Shown here piece after piece: positions 36,865 through 48,207 of a DNA stretch of 64,000 bases. This DNA is from an uncultured Gellertiella sp. GTDB lineage: Bacteria > Pseudomonadota > Alphaproteobacteria > Rhizobiales > Rhizobiaceae. The notes below the pieces were generated by a model. The model made no database searches. It worked only from the letters and a program-made list of their open reading frames with translations, and was not told where the DNA came from. Location of the stretch: contig NZ_OY735139.1 in the NCBI RefSeq assembly GCF_963457605.1, positions 2,634,001 to 2,698,000 of the forward strand. The letters are read 5' to 3'. Position numbers and translations under genes: made by a program. Every line of letters begins with the position of its first letter. Within the stretch, counting starts at the first letter, position 1.

Positions 36865-38444
36865 GTCTGGTCAAGAAATTCATGACCGTGGGAGGTGCCA
36901 CACTCGGCAGCCGGGTAATGGGATTTGCCCGGGAAAGCCTGATGGCAGCAGCACTTGGCACCGGGCCGATGGCCGAGGCCTTCTATGCGGCCTTCAAGTT
37001 CCCGAACCTTTTCCGCAGGCTCTTCGCGGAAGGCGCTTTCAACGCCGCTTTCGTGCCGCTGTTTGCCAAGGAGATCGAGGCGGGTGGCATGGAGGGGGCG
37101 AAACGCTTTTCCGAGGAAGTGTTCGGCGTTCTCTTCACGGTGCTGGTGGCGCTGACCGTGCTGATGGAACTCGCCATGCCGCTATTGATGCGCACGATCA
37201 TCGCGCCGGGCTTCGACGGTGACAAATATGCCGTCACCGTGCGCCTGGCGGTGATCATGTTCCCCTATCTCGCCTGCATGTCGCTGACGGCCATGCTGTC
37301 AGGCATGCTGAATTCGCTGCACCATTACCTGGCGGCCTCCATCGCGCCGATCTTCTTCAATTTCGCGATGATCCTGGCACTCGGCTACGGGCTGTGGATC
37401 GGTGCCGATGCGGTATCGATTGCCTATTATCTGTCCTATGCGGTTCTGGTGGCGGGCCTGCTGCAAATGCTGGTGCTCTATGTCGGCGTGCGGTTTGCGG
37501 GCATGAATATCCGTTTCCGCCGTCCGCACATGACGCCGAAGGTCAAGCGCTTGCTGATGCTTGCCTTTCCGGCGGCGGTCACCGGCGGCGTCACCCAGAT
37601 CAATCTGATCATCGGGCAGGCGATCGCCTCGCTCAAGGAAGGCGCCATCGCCTCCCTGCAATATGCGGACCGCATCTACCAGTTGCCGCTCGGCGTGGTC
37701 GGGGTGGCAGTCGGTGTCGTGCTGCTGCCGGAGCTTGCCCGTGCCCTGAAGGGCGGCCATCTTGTCGAGGCCGACACGATCCAGAACCGCTCCATCGAAT
37801 TCGTGCTGTTCCTGACTTTGCCTGCGACCGCAGGGATTTTCGCCCTGTCGCCGGAAATCATCCGTCTGGTCTATGAGCGAGGGGCCTTTCACCCGGAAGC
37901 GACCACGACCGTCGCCGCCGTACTGGCGCTTTTCGGATTCGGCCTTCCCGGCTTCGTTCTCAACAAGGCGCTGACGCCGGGGTTTTTCGCCCGCGAAGAC
38001 ACGAAGACGCCGATGCGGTTCACCATGCTGGCGGTGGTGGTCAATACCGTCCTGTCGATTGCGCTGTTTCCGGTATTCGCTGAGCGGGGCATTGCCGCAG
38101 CCGAATCGATTGCGGGCTGGATCTCGACGACCCTGCTGTTCATCACCCTGCTGCGGCGCGGTCATCTGACCATCGAACGGGCGCTGGTGACGCGCGCGGT
38201 CCGGGTCCTGATTGCCTCGGCGATCATGGCGGTCGCGGCGCGCTTCATGGCCAATTACTTTCACGCCTGGCTGGAGCCCGGTGTCTCCGCCCTGAAACAG
38301 GCCGCTGCCCTTGGCCCCATCCTGTTTGCGTCGCTGGCCCTCTACCTCGTCATCGCCTATGTCATTGGCGCAGCAGACTTCGGCATGCTGAAACGCACCA
38401 TGCGGCGCGGGCGCAAATCGCCGACGGCAAATCCGAATGGCTGA
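36861..38444 (+). CDS. murJ: Lipid II flippase MurJ (MviN)
   Basis: A 527-aa polytopic inner-membrane protein of the MOP exporter superfamily with about 14 transmembrane helices. It flips lipid II for peptidoglycan synthesis. The N-terminus [20 protein letters not shown] and the [20 protein letters not shown] loop are diagnostic. It overlaps glnD by 4 bases and the next gene by 8, giving a tight glnD-murJ-VOC cluster. Confidence 0.95.
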   Translation: MSLVKKFMTVGGATLGSRVMGFARESLMAAALGTGPMAEAFYAAFKFPNLFRRLFAEGAFNAAFVPLFAKEIEAGGMEGAKRFSEEVFGVLFTVLVALTVLMELAMPLLMRTIIAPGFDGDKYAVTVRLAVIMFPYLACMSLTAMLSGMLNSLHHYLAASIAPIFFNFAMILALGYGLWIGADAVSIAYYLSYAVLVAGLLQMLVLYVGVRFAGMNIRFRRPHMTPKVKRLLMLAFPAAVTGGVTQINLIIGQAIASLKEGAIASLQYADRIYQLPLGVVGVAVGVVLLPELARALKGGHLVEADTIQNRSIEFVLFLTLPATAGIFALSPEIIRLVYERGAFHPEATTTVAAVLALFGFGLPGFVLNKALTPGFFAREDTKTPMRFTMLAVVVNTVLSIALFPVFAERGIAAAESIAGWISTTLLFITLLRRGHLTIERALVTRAVRVLIASAIMAVAARFMANYFHAWLEPGVSALKQAAALGPILFASLALYLVIAYVIGAADFGMLKRTMRRGRKSPTANPNG

Positions 38445-38853
38445 GGTACCGGTCGCCCGGCTGTCGCTTGTCACGATCGTGGTCGACGATTACGACCGGG
38501 CGCTCGATTTCTACTGCCGCAGGCTCGGCTTTCAACTGGCGGAAGACACGGATCTCGGCCACGGCAAGCGATGGGTGGTGGTGCGGCCCGATCCGGCCTC
38601 GCCGCTCGGCCTGCTGCTTGCCCGGGCCATCGGTCCGCGCCAGGAAGCGGCCATCGGCAACCAGACCGGTGGCCGGGTCGGCTTCTTCCTGGAGGTGGAG
38701 GATTTCGATGCGGCCCATGCCCGGCTCGGCGCCGCCGGGATCGAATTCGAGGAAAAGCCGCGCCGCGAAGCCTATGGCGAGGTCGCGGTGTTCCGGGATC
38801 TCTACGGAAATCGCTGGGATCTGCTCGGCCCCTCCGGTCTACGCTTGGTATAA
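38437..38853 (+). CDS. VOC (glyoxalase-like) family protein
   Basis: A 138-aa vicinal-oxygen-chelate protein with repeated modules: LVTIVVDDYDRALDFYCRRL at the N-terminus and FRDLYGNRWDLLGP at the C-terminus. Substrate unknown. It overlaps the end of murJ by 8 bases, so it is translated from the same message. It is not closely similar to the VOC protein at 12.3 kb. Confidence 0.85.
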   Translation: MAEVPVARLSLVTIVVDDYDRALDFYCRRLGFQLAEDTDLGHGKRWVVVRPDPASPLGLLLARAIGPRQEAAIGNQTGGRVGFFLEVEDFDAAHARLGAAGIEFEEKPRREAYGEVAVFRDLYGNRWDLLGPSGLRLV

Positions 38854-38967
38854 GCCCCACGGAAGGAATGGCTTGATCGAAAGGGCGGCTGTCTGTAATC
38901 GGCATGCAGCCGACCGATTTGACCGTTCAGCAATAGACCTTTCAACCGTCTGTTCCAGGGGATGACG

Positions 38968-40032
38968 ATGAACACCTTCCAGCCGCTCGTGTTTTCCGGA
39001 GTGCAGCCCACCGGCAATCTCCACCTTGGCAACTATCTCGGCGCGATCCGCAAATTCGTGGCCCTGCAGGAGAACAATGACTGCATCTATTGCGTCGTCG
39101 ACCTGCATGCGATTACCGCCCAGCTGGTACATGAGGACCTGCGCGGCCAGATCCGCTCGATTGCTGCGGCCTTCATTGCCTCGGGCATCGATCCGGTCAG
39201 GCATATCGTCTTCAACCAGTCCGCCGTGCCGCAGCATGCCGAACTGGCCTGGGTCTTCAACTGTGTCGCCCGCATCGGCTGGATGAACCGGATGACCCAG
39301 TTCAAGGACAAGGCCGGCAAGGACCGCGAGAATGCCTCGCTGGGCCTGCTTGCCTATCCGAGCCTGATGGCCGCCGACATTCTCGTCTACCGCGCCACCC
39401 ATGTGCCGGTCGGCGATGACCAGAAACAGCATCTGGAACTTGCCCGCGATATCGCCCAGAAATTCAACATCGATTTTCAGGACAATATCCGCAACCAGGG
39501 CGAGGGCGTCGACATGATCGTCGGCGAAGAGCCGATCCATGGCTATTTCCCGCTGGTGGAGCCGCTGATCGACGGCCCCGCCCCCCGGGTGATGAGCCTT
39601 CGCGACGGAACAAAGAAAATGTCGAAGTCGGATGCCTCCGATCTCTCGCGCATCAACCTGATGGATGACGAGGACACCATCCTGAAGAAGATCCGCAAGG
39701 CCAAGACCGATCCGGACGCGCTGCCGAGCGAGATCGAGGGGCTTGCCGGTCGTCCTGAAGCCGACAATCTGGTCGGCATCTTTGCAGCACTCTCGGATTG
39801 CAGCAAGGCCGACGTGCTCAAGGACTATGGCGGCCAGCCGTTTTCGGCCTTCAAGCCGGCACTGGCCGACCTGTCGATAGCCGTTCTGGCCCCGATCACC
39901 GGCGAAATGCGCCGCCTGATGGCCGACACCAGCCATATCGATGCGATCCTCAGGGATGGCGGCGAGCGGGCGGGTGCACGGGCCGAAAAAGTGATGAACG
40001 ACGTGCGCGACATTATCGGCTTCCTGCGCTAA
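38968..40032 (+). CDS. trpS: Tryptophanyl-tRNA synthetase
   Basis: A 354-aa class I aminoacyl-tRNA synthetase. The HIGH-type motif is [11 protein letters not shown] near residues 13-23 and the KMSKS loop is [13 protein letters not shown] at 38968 is preferred, with AGGGGAT upstream; the ATG at 38962 would add two residues. About 110 bp separate it from the VOC gene. Confidence 0.96.
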   Translation: MNTFQPLVFSGVQPTGNLHLGNYLGAIRKFVALQENNDCIYCVVDLHAITAQLVHEDLRGQIRSIAAAFIASGIDPVRHIVFNQSAVPQHAELAWVFNCVARIGWMNRMTQFKDKAGKDRENASLGLLAYPSLMAADILVYRATHVPVGDDQKQHLELARDIAQKFNIDFQDNIRNQGEGVDMIVGEEPIHGYFPLVEPLIDGPAPRVMSLRDGTKKMSKSDASDLSRINLMDDEDTILKKIRKAKTDPDALPSEIEGLAGRPEADNLVGIFAALSDCSKADVLKDYGGQPFSAFKPALADLSIAVLAPITGEMRRLMADTSHIDAILRDGGERAGARAEKVMNDVRDIIGFLR

Positions 40033-40105
40033 ACAGGAGTTCCGCAACCCGTCTGGGAGGTTGCGGAAAAGGCGCTCCGGCAACTGCACAGGTGAGATAC
40101 GCGGC

Positions 40106-40597
40106 ATGGTTTCAAAACGTCTTTCACGGCTCGAAGGTCACCGGCGAAAATTCATGGCGGTCATCGACGGGACACCGGAATGCCAGCGCGCCGTCTATTA
40201 TGCCGGACGCCGGGCGAAGAATTCCAATGGCGGCCTGGTGCTGCTCTATGTCATTCCCGACGGGGATTTTGCCCAGTGGATCGGCGTCGAGGCGATCATG
40301 CGTGCCGAAGCCTGGGAAGAGGCGGAAGCCATTCTCGCCAAGACCGCCCAGAGCGTGCGTGAACTGATCGGCCTCGAGCCGGAAATCGTCATCCGCGAGG
40401 GCGGTGTTGCCGACCAGATCCATCAGGCCATCGAGGAAGACAGGGATATTGCCATCCTGGTTCTGGCCGCAGGTTCCGCCAAGGATGGCCCGGGACCGCT
40501 GATTGCCTCGATAGCCGGTCGCAGCGCCGCCTTCCCGATCCCGGTCACCGTGCTGCCCGACAATCTCGGCAATGAGGATATCGACGCGCTTTGCTGA
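40106..40597 (+). CDS. Universal stress protein (UspA family)
   Basis: A 163-aa single-domain Usp protein with a Rossmann-like alpha/beta fold (VIDGTPECQRAVYYAGRRA, VLLYVIPDG, ILVLAAGS). It probably binds ATP or acts in stress resistance; the precise role is unknown. ATG at 40106 is chosen for its AGGTGAG site; the open frame extends back to 40061. It sits between trpS and the nfuA-like gene. Confidence 0.85.
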   Translation: MVSKRLSRLEGHRRKFMAVIDGTPECQRAVYYAGRRAKNSNGGLVLLYVIPDGDFAQWIGVEAIMRAEAWEEAEAILAKTAQSVRELIGLEPEIVIREGGVADQIHQAIEEDRDIAILVLAAGSAKDGPGPLIASIAGRSAAFPIPVTVLPDNLGNEDIDALC

Positions 40598-40724
40598 GGC
40601 GGTGCCGGTATTGGAACGGTCCGGGCCTGGGCAAGCTTTACTACTTGTAAGGTCCGGGCAAAGATCCTATCTGTTTTGAAGAATTCTAAACTCCAAGACG
40701 CCCCGGTTTCCGGAGGAGGTTGCC

Positions 40725-41291
40725 ATGTTCATTCAGACCGAAGCCACGCCGAACCCTGCCACGCTGAAATTCCTGCCGGGCAAGGTGGTGATCGAGCAGG
40801 GAACCGCCGATTTCCGGTCGCCGGATGATGCAGACCGCTCGCCGCTGGCGCTGGCGCTGTTTTCCATTCCGGGCGTGACCGGTGTTTTCTTCGGCTATGA
40901 TTTCGTCACCGTGACCAAGGGCGATCAGGACTGGCAGCATCTGAAGCCTGCCATTCTCGGCACGATCATGGAGCATTTCATGTCCGGTGCGCCGGTCATG
41001 GCACCGGCAGGTGCCGGTGCTGCCAATGCCCAGTCGGACGGCGAATTCTACGAACCCGGCGACGAATCGATTGTTGCGACCATCAAGGAATTGCTGGAAA
41101 CCCGGGTTCGCCCTGCGGTGGCCCAGGATGGCGGCGATATTACCTTCAAGGGTTTCCGCTCCGGCAAGGTGTTTTTGACCATGAAGGGGGCCTGTGCCGG
41201 TTGCCCGTCCTCGACCGCAACCCTGAAACACGGCGTCCAGAACCTGCTGCGCCATTTCATTCCCGAAGTGCAGGAAGTCGAAGCGGTCTGA
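40725..41291 (+). CDS. NfuA-like Fe-S cluster carrier (NifU C-terminal domain)
   Basis: A 188-aa protein with an N-terminal Nfu_N domain (MFIQTEATPNPATLKFLPG) and a C-terminal NifU domain with the cluster-binding CAGCPSS. It carries Fe-S clusters to target enzymes. GGAGGAGG lies just before the start. Rhizobial homologues are of this length and keep the short Nfu_N region. Confidence 0.93.
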   Translation: MFIQTEATPNPATLKFLPGKVVIEQGTADFRSPDDADRSPLALALFSIPGVTGVFFGYDFVTVTKGDQDWQHLKPAILGTIMEHFMSGAPVMAPAGAGAANAQSDGEFYEPGDESIVATIKELLETRVRPAVAQDGGDITFKGFRSGKVFLTMKGACAGCPSSTATLKHGVQNLLRHFIPEVQEVEAV

Positions 41292-41323
41292 GCCGCTTCC
41301 CGACCGTTTCCAGAGGCTGGCAG

Positions 41324-41980
41324 ATGATCGTATTGGCGCTGGATACGGCGGGCGTTGACTGTTCGGTTGCCGTCTATGACGGCGCATCGAACCATGTGCT
41401 GGCCTCGGTTACCGAGCGGATCGGCAAGGGCCATTCAGAGCGGCTGATGGCCATGCTCGACGAGACGCTCGCGCAGGCCGGTATCGCGCTGTCGCAGGTC
41501 GAGCGTATCGGTGTCACCGTCGGGCCGGGTTCCTTCACTGGCATCCGCACCGGTGTTGCAACGGCCCGCGGCCTGTCTCTCGCCCTCGGTGTTCCGGCAG
41601 CAGGCATTTCCGCCCTTGCGGTTCTGGCCGCCGGTTTTCGCGAGGACAATCCGGGCAAGCCAGTGGTCACCGCCATCGATGCGAAACGCGGCGAGATCTA
41701 CGCCCAGGCTTTTGACGGCGCGGGTGTGGCGCTCGGCGCTCCGCAAGCGCTTGATGTCGCCGGTGTCCGGGAACTCGCCGAGCGCTGCGGTGCCGTGGTC
41801 ACCGGATCTGCGGCCCCTCTTGTGGCTGGCCTGGAGCTTGCGGGCGAGGCCGACCATTTCAGTGCGGGGCTTGCGGCGCGCCTCGTTCACGCGCTAGATA
41901 TATTGGAAAAGCCTAAACCACTCTATCTCCGCGCGCCCGATGCCAAGCCACAATCAGGGTTCGCCATTTCCCGGATCTGA
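41324..41980 (+). CDS. tsaB: tRNA threonylcarbamoyladenosine biosynthesis protein TsaB
   Basis: A 218-aa ASKHA-fold protein (MIVLALDTAGVDCSVAVYD at the N-terminus and VGPGSFTGIRTGVATARGL in the middle). It pairs with TsaD and TsaE to make the t6A base of tRNAs. ATG at 41324 is the family start. It is followed after 3 bp by rimI, a common tsaB-rimI pair. Confidence 0.93.
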   Translation: MIVLALDTAGVDCSVAVYDGASNHVLASVTERIGKGHSERLMAMLDETLAQAGIALSQVERIGVTVGPGSFTGIRTGVATARGLSLALGVPAAGISALAVLAAGFREDNPGKPVVTAIDAKRGEIYAQAFDGAGVALGAPQALDVAGVRELAERCGAVVTGSAAPLVAGLELAGEADHFSAGLAARLVHALDILEKPKPLYLRAPDAKPQSGFAISRI

Positions 41981-41983
41981 CCC

Positions 41984-42478
41984 GTGCTCGAAGCCTACCT
42001 GAACCGCAAGCATGAATATGAAATCCTGCCGATGACCGCAGCCGATTGTGCTGCTGTTTCGTCGCTGCATGGCGAGCGGTTTGCGAAAGGCTGGGGGGAC
42101 GGCGAGTTTCACAGCTTGCTCAGCCAGAAGAATGTCTTCGGCTTCGTCGCCCGCCAGAGCACCGGCCTGTTCAGGCTGCCGCTGGCCGGTTTCGTGCTGT
42201 CGCGGGAAGCGGCGGGCGAGGCGGAAATCCTCACCATTGCAGTCCATCCCAAACTCGGCCGTGCAGGTCTTGGCTGGCGTCTGATGCAGGCGGTGATGCG
42301 CGAAGCCGGCACACGCGGCGGTGATACGCTGTTTCTGGAGGTCGACGATGGCAACAGCGCAGCGCTTGGCCTTTATCGCAAGCTCGGCTTTGAAAAGGTC
42401 GGCGAAAGACCTGCCTATTACGCTGCTGCCGATGGCCGGCGCTCCACGGCGCTTGTCATGCGTCGTGTTCTTCGGTAG
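41984..42478 (+). CDS. rimI: GNAT acetyltransferase RimI (ribosomal protein S18-alanine N-acetyltransferase)
   Basis: A 164-aa GNAT protein. The acetyl-CoA-binding region is ILTIAVHPKLGRAGLGWRLM, and GFEKVGERPAYY is typical of RimI. The start is GTG at 41984, three bases after tsaB. RimI acetylates the N-terminus of ribosomal protein S18 in enterobacteria; a wider role is possible here. Confidence 0.9.
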   Translation: MLEAYLNRKHEYEILPMTAADCAAVSSLHGERFAKGWGDGEFHSLLSQKNVFGFVARQSTGLFRLPLAGFVLSREAAGEAEILTIAVHPKLGRAGLGWRLMQAVMREAGTRGGDTLFLEVDDGNSAALGLYRKLGFEKVGERPAYYAAADGRRSTALVMRRVLR

Positions 42479-42514
42479 TCCAAGACCAGACATCAAGGAC
42501 TGACGGCAACCGAC

Positions 42515-42943
42515 ATGCGTGACCTTTCCAAGACCCTGGAGGAGCTTTGCGCCGCCCGCGGCATGCGGATGACCGGCCAGAGGCGGGTCATTGCCCGGAT
42601 CCTGAACGAGTCCGGCGATCATCCGGATGTCGACGAGTTGTACCGGCGTGCCGTGATCGTTGACCCCCGCATTTCGATCTCCACCGTCTACCGGACCGTC
42701 AAGCTGCTGGAAGATACCGGCATCATCGCCCGCCACGCCTTTCGCGATGGCCGCTCGCGCTACGAGACGGTTCCCGCCGAGCATCACGACCACCTGATCG
42801 ACCTGAAAAGCGGTGCGGTCATCGAGTTCCGCTCGCCGGAAATCGAGGCGCTGCAGGAGCGGATTGCCCGCGAGCACGGCTTCAAGCTGGTCGATCACCG
42901 GCTGGAACTCTATGGCGTGCCCTTGAAGAAGGACGAACGCTGA
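42515..42943 (+). CDS. mur: Fur-family metal-responsive regulator (Mur/Fur)
   Basis: A 142-aa Fur-family repressor. It has an N-terminal winged helix (RMTGQRRVIARIL, then SISTVYRTVKLLEDTGII) and metal-binding HHDHLIDLKSG. In rhizobia the Fur orthologue at this type of locus acts mainly as the manganese regulator Mur. The C-terminal CxxC zinc pairs seen in E. coli Fur are absent, as is usual for rhizobial Mur. It is one base upstream of plsC. Confidence 0.85.
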   Translation: MRDLSKTLEELCAARGMRMTGQRRVIARILNESGDHPDVDELYRRAVIVDPRISISTVYRTVKLLEDTGIIARHAFRDGRSRYETVPAEHHDHLIDLKSGAVIEFRSPEIEALQERIAREHGFKLVDHRLELYGVPLKKDER

Positions 42944-42944
42944 C

Positions 42945-43769
42945 GTGCCGGGCGCAAGCCGTAAACCGGGCATTGTCAGCCGTCTGAGGATTGCGCTTGC
43001 CCTTGTCGCCGCTTTTGTCGTCACCCTGGTCCTGCTGCCCATCCACCTCTTCTGCCTCACCTTCAACATAAAACTCTGGCGGCGGATGCCGCGACTCTGG
43101 CACCGCTGCATCTGTCACCTGCTTGGCATTCGCATCCGCATCCATGGCATGATCGAAGCGCGGCGACCGCTGATGATTGCCGCAAATCACATCTCCTGGA
43201 AGGATATCCTCGTCCTGGGGGCGGTGCTGGACGTGGTCTATATCGCCAAGGCGGAGGTGAAGGACTGGCCGGTGTTCGGCACGCTTGCCCGCCTGCAACG
43301 CTCGATTTTCGTCAAGCGCGAGGAACGGCGCAACACCGGCAATCAGGTCAGCGAGATCGCCGAACGGCTGGCGGGTGGCGAGGTGGTGGTGCTGTTTCCC
43401 GAAGGCACGACATCGGATGGCAACCGGCTGATGGAGTTCAAATCGTCGCTGTTCGGGGCTGCGGCCTCCGCCGTGCCGCACAGTCCGCAGGGCAAGGTCT
43501 ATGTGCAGCCGGTGGCGATTGCCTATACCGGCGTGCATGGCATGCCGATGGGCCGGTTTCACCGGCCTCTTGCTGCCTGGCCTGGCGATATCGAACTGGT
43601 GCCGCACCTCAGCGGCATCCTGAAGGCAGGGGCCATCGAGGTGGATGTCAGTTTCGGCGATGCAGTTGTGTTTGACGCGACAAGCAACCGCAAGCGCCAG
43701 AGTGCGCTGATCGAGGATCGCATCCGCGGGATGCTTGAGGAAAGCCTGCGCGGACGGCCCACGGGCTGA
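42945..43769 (+). CDS. plsC: 1-acyl-sn-glycerol-3-phosphate acyltransferase (PlsC family)
   Basis: A 274-aa membrane-bound acyltransferase with an N-terminal transmembrane helix (about residues 9-40), the catalytic HX4D box NHISWKD and the substrate box FPEGTTSDG. It makes phosphatidic acid; OlsA-like acylation of lyso-ornithine lipid is an alternative for this family. Start GTG at 42945, one base after the mur stop. Confidence 0.9.
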   Translation: MPGASRKPGIVSRLRIALALVAAFVVTLVLLPIHLFCLTFNIKLWRRMPRLWHRCICHLLGIRIRIHGMIEARRPLMIAANHISWKDILVLGAVLDVVYIAKAEVKDWPVFGTLARLQRSIFVKREERRNTGNQVSEIAERLAGGEVVVLFPEGTTSDGNRLMEFKSSLFGAAASAVPHSPQGKVYVQPVAIAYTGVHGMPMGRFHRPLAAWPGDIELVPHLSGILKAGAIEVDVSFGDAVVFDATSNRKRQSALIEDRIRGMLEESLRGRPTG

Positions 43770-43833
43770 GCCTCGGCCTGCTCTCGCCGATTTTTCGATT
43801 TTCAAGCCAACGAAAAGCCATTACATAGCGGCC

Positions 43834-45228
<1,395 letters not shown>

Positions 45229-45376
45229 AGTCGGCCAGGAGGGCACGGTGGGGCATGTGCGCCAAAACCGGCGCGGCCTTGCCCGAACCTGTGCAGGGCG
45301 ATTTCTTTCCCTTCACAAATCACCCCGATGGGACTACCTTGAAAACAAGACGAACCAAGCACAGGAGCCCGATCGC

Positions 45377-46432
45377 TTGAACGGACACGAACTGGTTTCA
45401 TCCTCACCGCGCCTGTCCCGCACCTCCGAGACTGACGCCAATCACTTCGTCCTCACGTTCGAGAATAACCGGCTGGCGAGTGCGCTATTCGGTCAGTTCG
45501 ATCAAAACCTGAAATTGCTGGAGCAGTTGCTGCATATCGATGCAACGGCGCGCGGCAATTCCGTATCGATAACCGGCGAGCTGAACGCCACCAATCAGGC
45601 CCGTCGCGCGCTGGACTTTCTCTATGCGCGGCTTCAATCCGGTGCCGCCGTCGAGCTTTCTGATGTCGAGGGCGCGGTGCGCATGGCGGTTGCTGCCGAT
45701 GACCAGCTGAGCCTGCCGACCATGGAGCGCAAGGCAAAGCTGTCGATGGCGCAGATCTCCACCCGCAAGAAGACCATCGCGGCCCGTACGCCGACCCAGG
45801 ACGTCTACATGCGGGCGCTGGAGCGCAGCGAACTGGTGTTCGGCGTCGGGCCTGCGGGAACCGGCAAGACCTATCTGGCGGTCGCCCATGCGGCGCAATT
45901 GCTGGAGCGTGGTGCCGTCGACCGGATCATCCTGTCGCGTCCCGCCGTGGAAGCGGGAGAGCGTCTCGGCTTTCTGCCCGGTGACATGAAGGAAAAGGTC
46001 GATCCCTATCTCCGCCCGCTCTATGACGCGCTTTATGACATGATGCCAGGTGACAAGGTGGAGCGGGCAATCACTGCCGGCGTCATCGAGATCGCGCCGC
46101 TCGCCTTCATGCGCGGGCGCACGCTAGCCAATGCCGCCGTCATTCTGGATGAGGCGCAGAACACGACATCGATGCAGATGAAGATGTTCCTCACCCGTCT
46201 CGGCGAAAATGCCCGGATGATCGTGACCGGTGACCCCAGCCAGGTGGACCTGCCGCGCGGCACGAAATCCGGTCTGGTCGAGGCCTTGCAGATCCTGCGC
46301 GGCATCGAGGGTGTGACGGTGGTGCGCTTCAAGGATACCGATGTGGTGCGCCACCCGCTTGTCGCGCGCATCGTTCGCGCCTATGACGCCGAAACCGCCG
46401 TGGCGGACGAGAGCGAACAGCTGGACCGGTGA
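45377..46432 (+). CDS. phoH: PhoH family protein (PhoH-like ATPase)
   Basis: A 351-aa protein: KH-like N-terminal part and a PhoH P-loop ATPase domain with Walker A GPAGTGKT and the signatures [19 protein letters not shown] and ILDEAQNTT. It is linked to RNA metabolism and often stands before ybeY. The start is TTG at 45377, supported by CAGGAG eight bases upstream; a longer frame exists but has no ribosome-binding site. It is the first gene of a phoH-ybeY-corC-lnt series. Confidence 0.92.
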   Translation: MNGHELVSSSPRLSRTSETDANHFVLTFENNRLASALFGQFDQNLKLLEQLLHIDATARGNSVSITGELNATNQARRALDFLYARLQSGAAVELSDVEGAVRMAVAADDQLSLPTMERKAKLSMAQISTRKKTIAARTPTQDVYMRALERSELVFGVGPAGTGKTYLAVAHAAQLLERGAVDRIILSRPAVEAGERLGFLPGDMKEKVDPYLRPLYDALYDMMPGDKVERAITAGVIEIAPLAFMRGRTLANAAVILDEAQNTTSMQMKMFLTRLGENARMIVTGDPSQVDLPRGTKSGLVEALQILRGIEGVTVVRFKDTDVVRHPLVARIVRAYDAETAVADESEQLDR

Positions 46433-46442
46433 ACGAAGACCC

Positions 46443-46955
46443 ATGACGGCCACGAGACTGGAGATACAGGCAAGCGTCGAGGCGGGCGACTGGCCTGCGG
46501 AAGAGGCGCTTGAGCCGCTGGCGTCAAACCTGCTTGAGAAGGCGGCGGCACATCTCGTGCGCGATGAGGCGCAGCCTTTCCCGGCCATGCCTGTGGAGGT
46601 TTCGCTTGTCTTTACCGACGATGCATCGATCCGGGAGATCAACCGGGAGTGGCGCGGTTTCGACAAGCCGACCAATGTGCTTTCTTTTCCGGCCTTCCCG
46701 CTGGAGCCCGGTGGCATGCCCGGCCCGATGCTGGGCGACATCGTCATTGCCCGCGAAACGGTGGCGCGTGAGGCCGGGGAGCTTGGCAAACCGTTCGAGG
46801 AGCATCTGACCCACCTGATGGTGCATGGCTTCCTGCATCTTTTCGGCTATGATCATCTGGAAACGGACGAGGCGGAAGAAATGGAAGGGCTCGAGACTCG
46901 CATTCTGGCAGAACTTGGGATATCTGATCCCTATGCCGGGCAGGACCCGGCCTGA
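46443..46955 (+). CDS. ybeY: Endoribonuclease YbeY
   Basis: A 170-aa metalloprotein with the zinc-binding HX3HX5H motif ([15 protein letters not shown]). YbeY matures 16S rRNA 3' ends and controls ribosome quality. It starts 10 bp after phoH, as in most bacteria, and ends 13 bp before corC. Confidence 0.94.
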   Translation: MTATRLEIQASVEAGDWPAEEALEPLASNLLEKAAAHLVRDEAQPFPAMPVEVSLVFTDDASIREINREWRGFDKPTNVLSFPAFPLEPGGMPGPMLGDIVIARETVAREAGELGKPFEEHLTHLMVHGFLHLFGYDHLETDEAEEMEGLETRILAELGISDPYAGQDPA

Positions 46956-46968
46956 TAATTTTGGTACA

Positions 46969-48114
46969 ATGAACGATCTGACACCCCATTCGGCCCCGGC
47001 GGCCAAAGAGACGGCGAACTCGGAAGACCCTTCCAGTACGCAGAAGCCTGATGTCCAGGCCAGGACGCAAAAGTCGTTCTGGTCACGGGCAGCCCGCATC
47101 TGGCGCCCCATTCCCGGCTCCAAGCTCCGGCAGGATCTTGCCGACGCGCTGCTCACCGATGAATCGATCAACAGTGCCTTTTCGCCGGAAGAGCGGGCGA
47201 TGCTGCACAATATCCTCCGCTTCCGCGAAGTGCGGGTCGAGGATGTTATGGTGCCACGCGCCAATATCGAAGCGGTCGATCTCTCCACCACCATCGGCGA
47301 CCTGATGGTGATTTTCGAGGAGAGCGGGCGTTCGCGGATGCCGGTCTATCACGAGACGCTCGATGATCCCCGCGGCATGGTGCATATCCGCGATCTCCTG
47401 TCCTATGTGATGAAGCAGGCCCGCAACAAGCGGCGCAATGGCGCGGCGAAGCCGGTCCAGACGGCCTCAGGCGACAAGCCGGAACCGAAGGTCGCCAGAC
47501 CACAGATGGATCTGAGCCGGGTCAATCTCGCCAAAACCATCGGCGAGGCAGGCATCATCCGCAAGATCCTGTTCGTGCCGCCGTCGATGCTGGCGTCTGA
47601 ACTCCTGCAAAGGATGCAGGCCAATCGCACCCAGATGGCGCTGGTCATCGACGAATATGGTGGCACCGACGGCCTCGCCTCGCATGAGGATATCGTCGAG
47701 ATGGTGGTCGGCGACATCGAGGACGAGCACGACGACGAAGAGGCGATGTTTACCCAGACCTCGGAAGACGTGTTTGTGGCGGATGCCCGTGTGGAACTTG
47801 AGGACCTCGCCGAAGCCATCGGTCCGGATTTCGACATTGCCGACCGGCTCGATGACATCGATACGCTCGGGGGCCTGATATTCGCGGCGCTCGGACGCAT
47901 TCCGGCGCGCGCCGAAGTGGTGCAGGCCCTGCCGGGCTTCGAATTCCACATCATGGATGCCGATCCCCGCCGCATCAAGCGCGTCCGCATCACCCGCCGT
48001 CGCGGTGCCGTGCGGCGTCGTGCAACCAAGGGCGAGGGCGAGGGCAGTTTTGCAGATGGGGCGATTCCTTCGTCCCATCATGCCGATACCGGGCCTTTCG
48101 AGACGGAAAAATAG
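46969..48114 (+). CDS. corC: CorC-like hemolysin-family protein with CBS domains
   Basis: A 381-aa cytoplasmic protein with two CBS domains (about residues 85-230, the first beginning near VMVPRANIEAVD) and a C-terminal CorC/HlyC transporter-associated domain. It is linked to magnesium/cobalt homeostasis. It ends in a basic and His-containing tail. It belongs to the phoH-ybeY-corC-lnt series. Confidence 0.9.
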   Translation: MNDLTPHSAPAAKETANSEDPSSTQKPDVQARTQKSFWSRAARIWRPIPGSKLRQDLADALLTDESINSAFSPEERAMLHNILRFREVRVEDVMVPRANIEAVDLSTTIGDLMVIFEESGRSRMPVYHETLDDPRGMVHIRDLLSYVMKQARNKRRNGAAKPVQTASGDKPEPKVARPQMDLSRVNLAKTIGEAGIIRKILFVPPSMLASELLQRMQANRTQMALVIDEYGGTDGLASHEDIVEMVVGDIEDEHDDEEAMFTQTSEDVFVADARVELEDLAEAIGPDFDIADRLDDIDTLGGLIFAALGRIPARAEVVQALPGFEFHIMDADPRRIKRVRITRRRGAVRRRATKGEGEGSFADGAIPSSHHADTGPFETEK

Positions 48115-48207
48115 GCTTGTTTGCCCTCCCGTGCGTGGTGCTGACGACAAAGCTTGCGGATTTTGAAAGACTGCGTCTCGGTGATTCGTCATGGTCCGGG
48201 GGTGTGT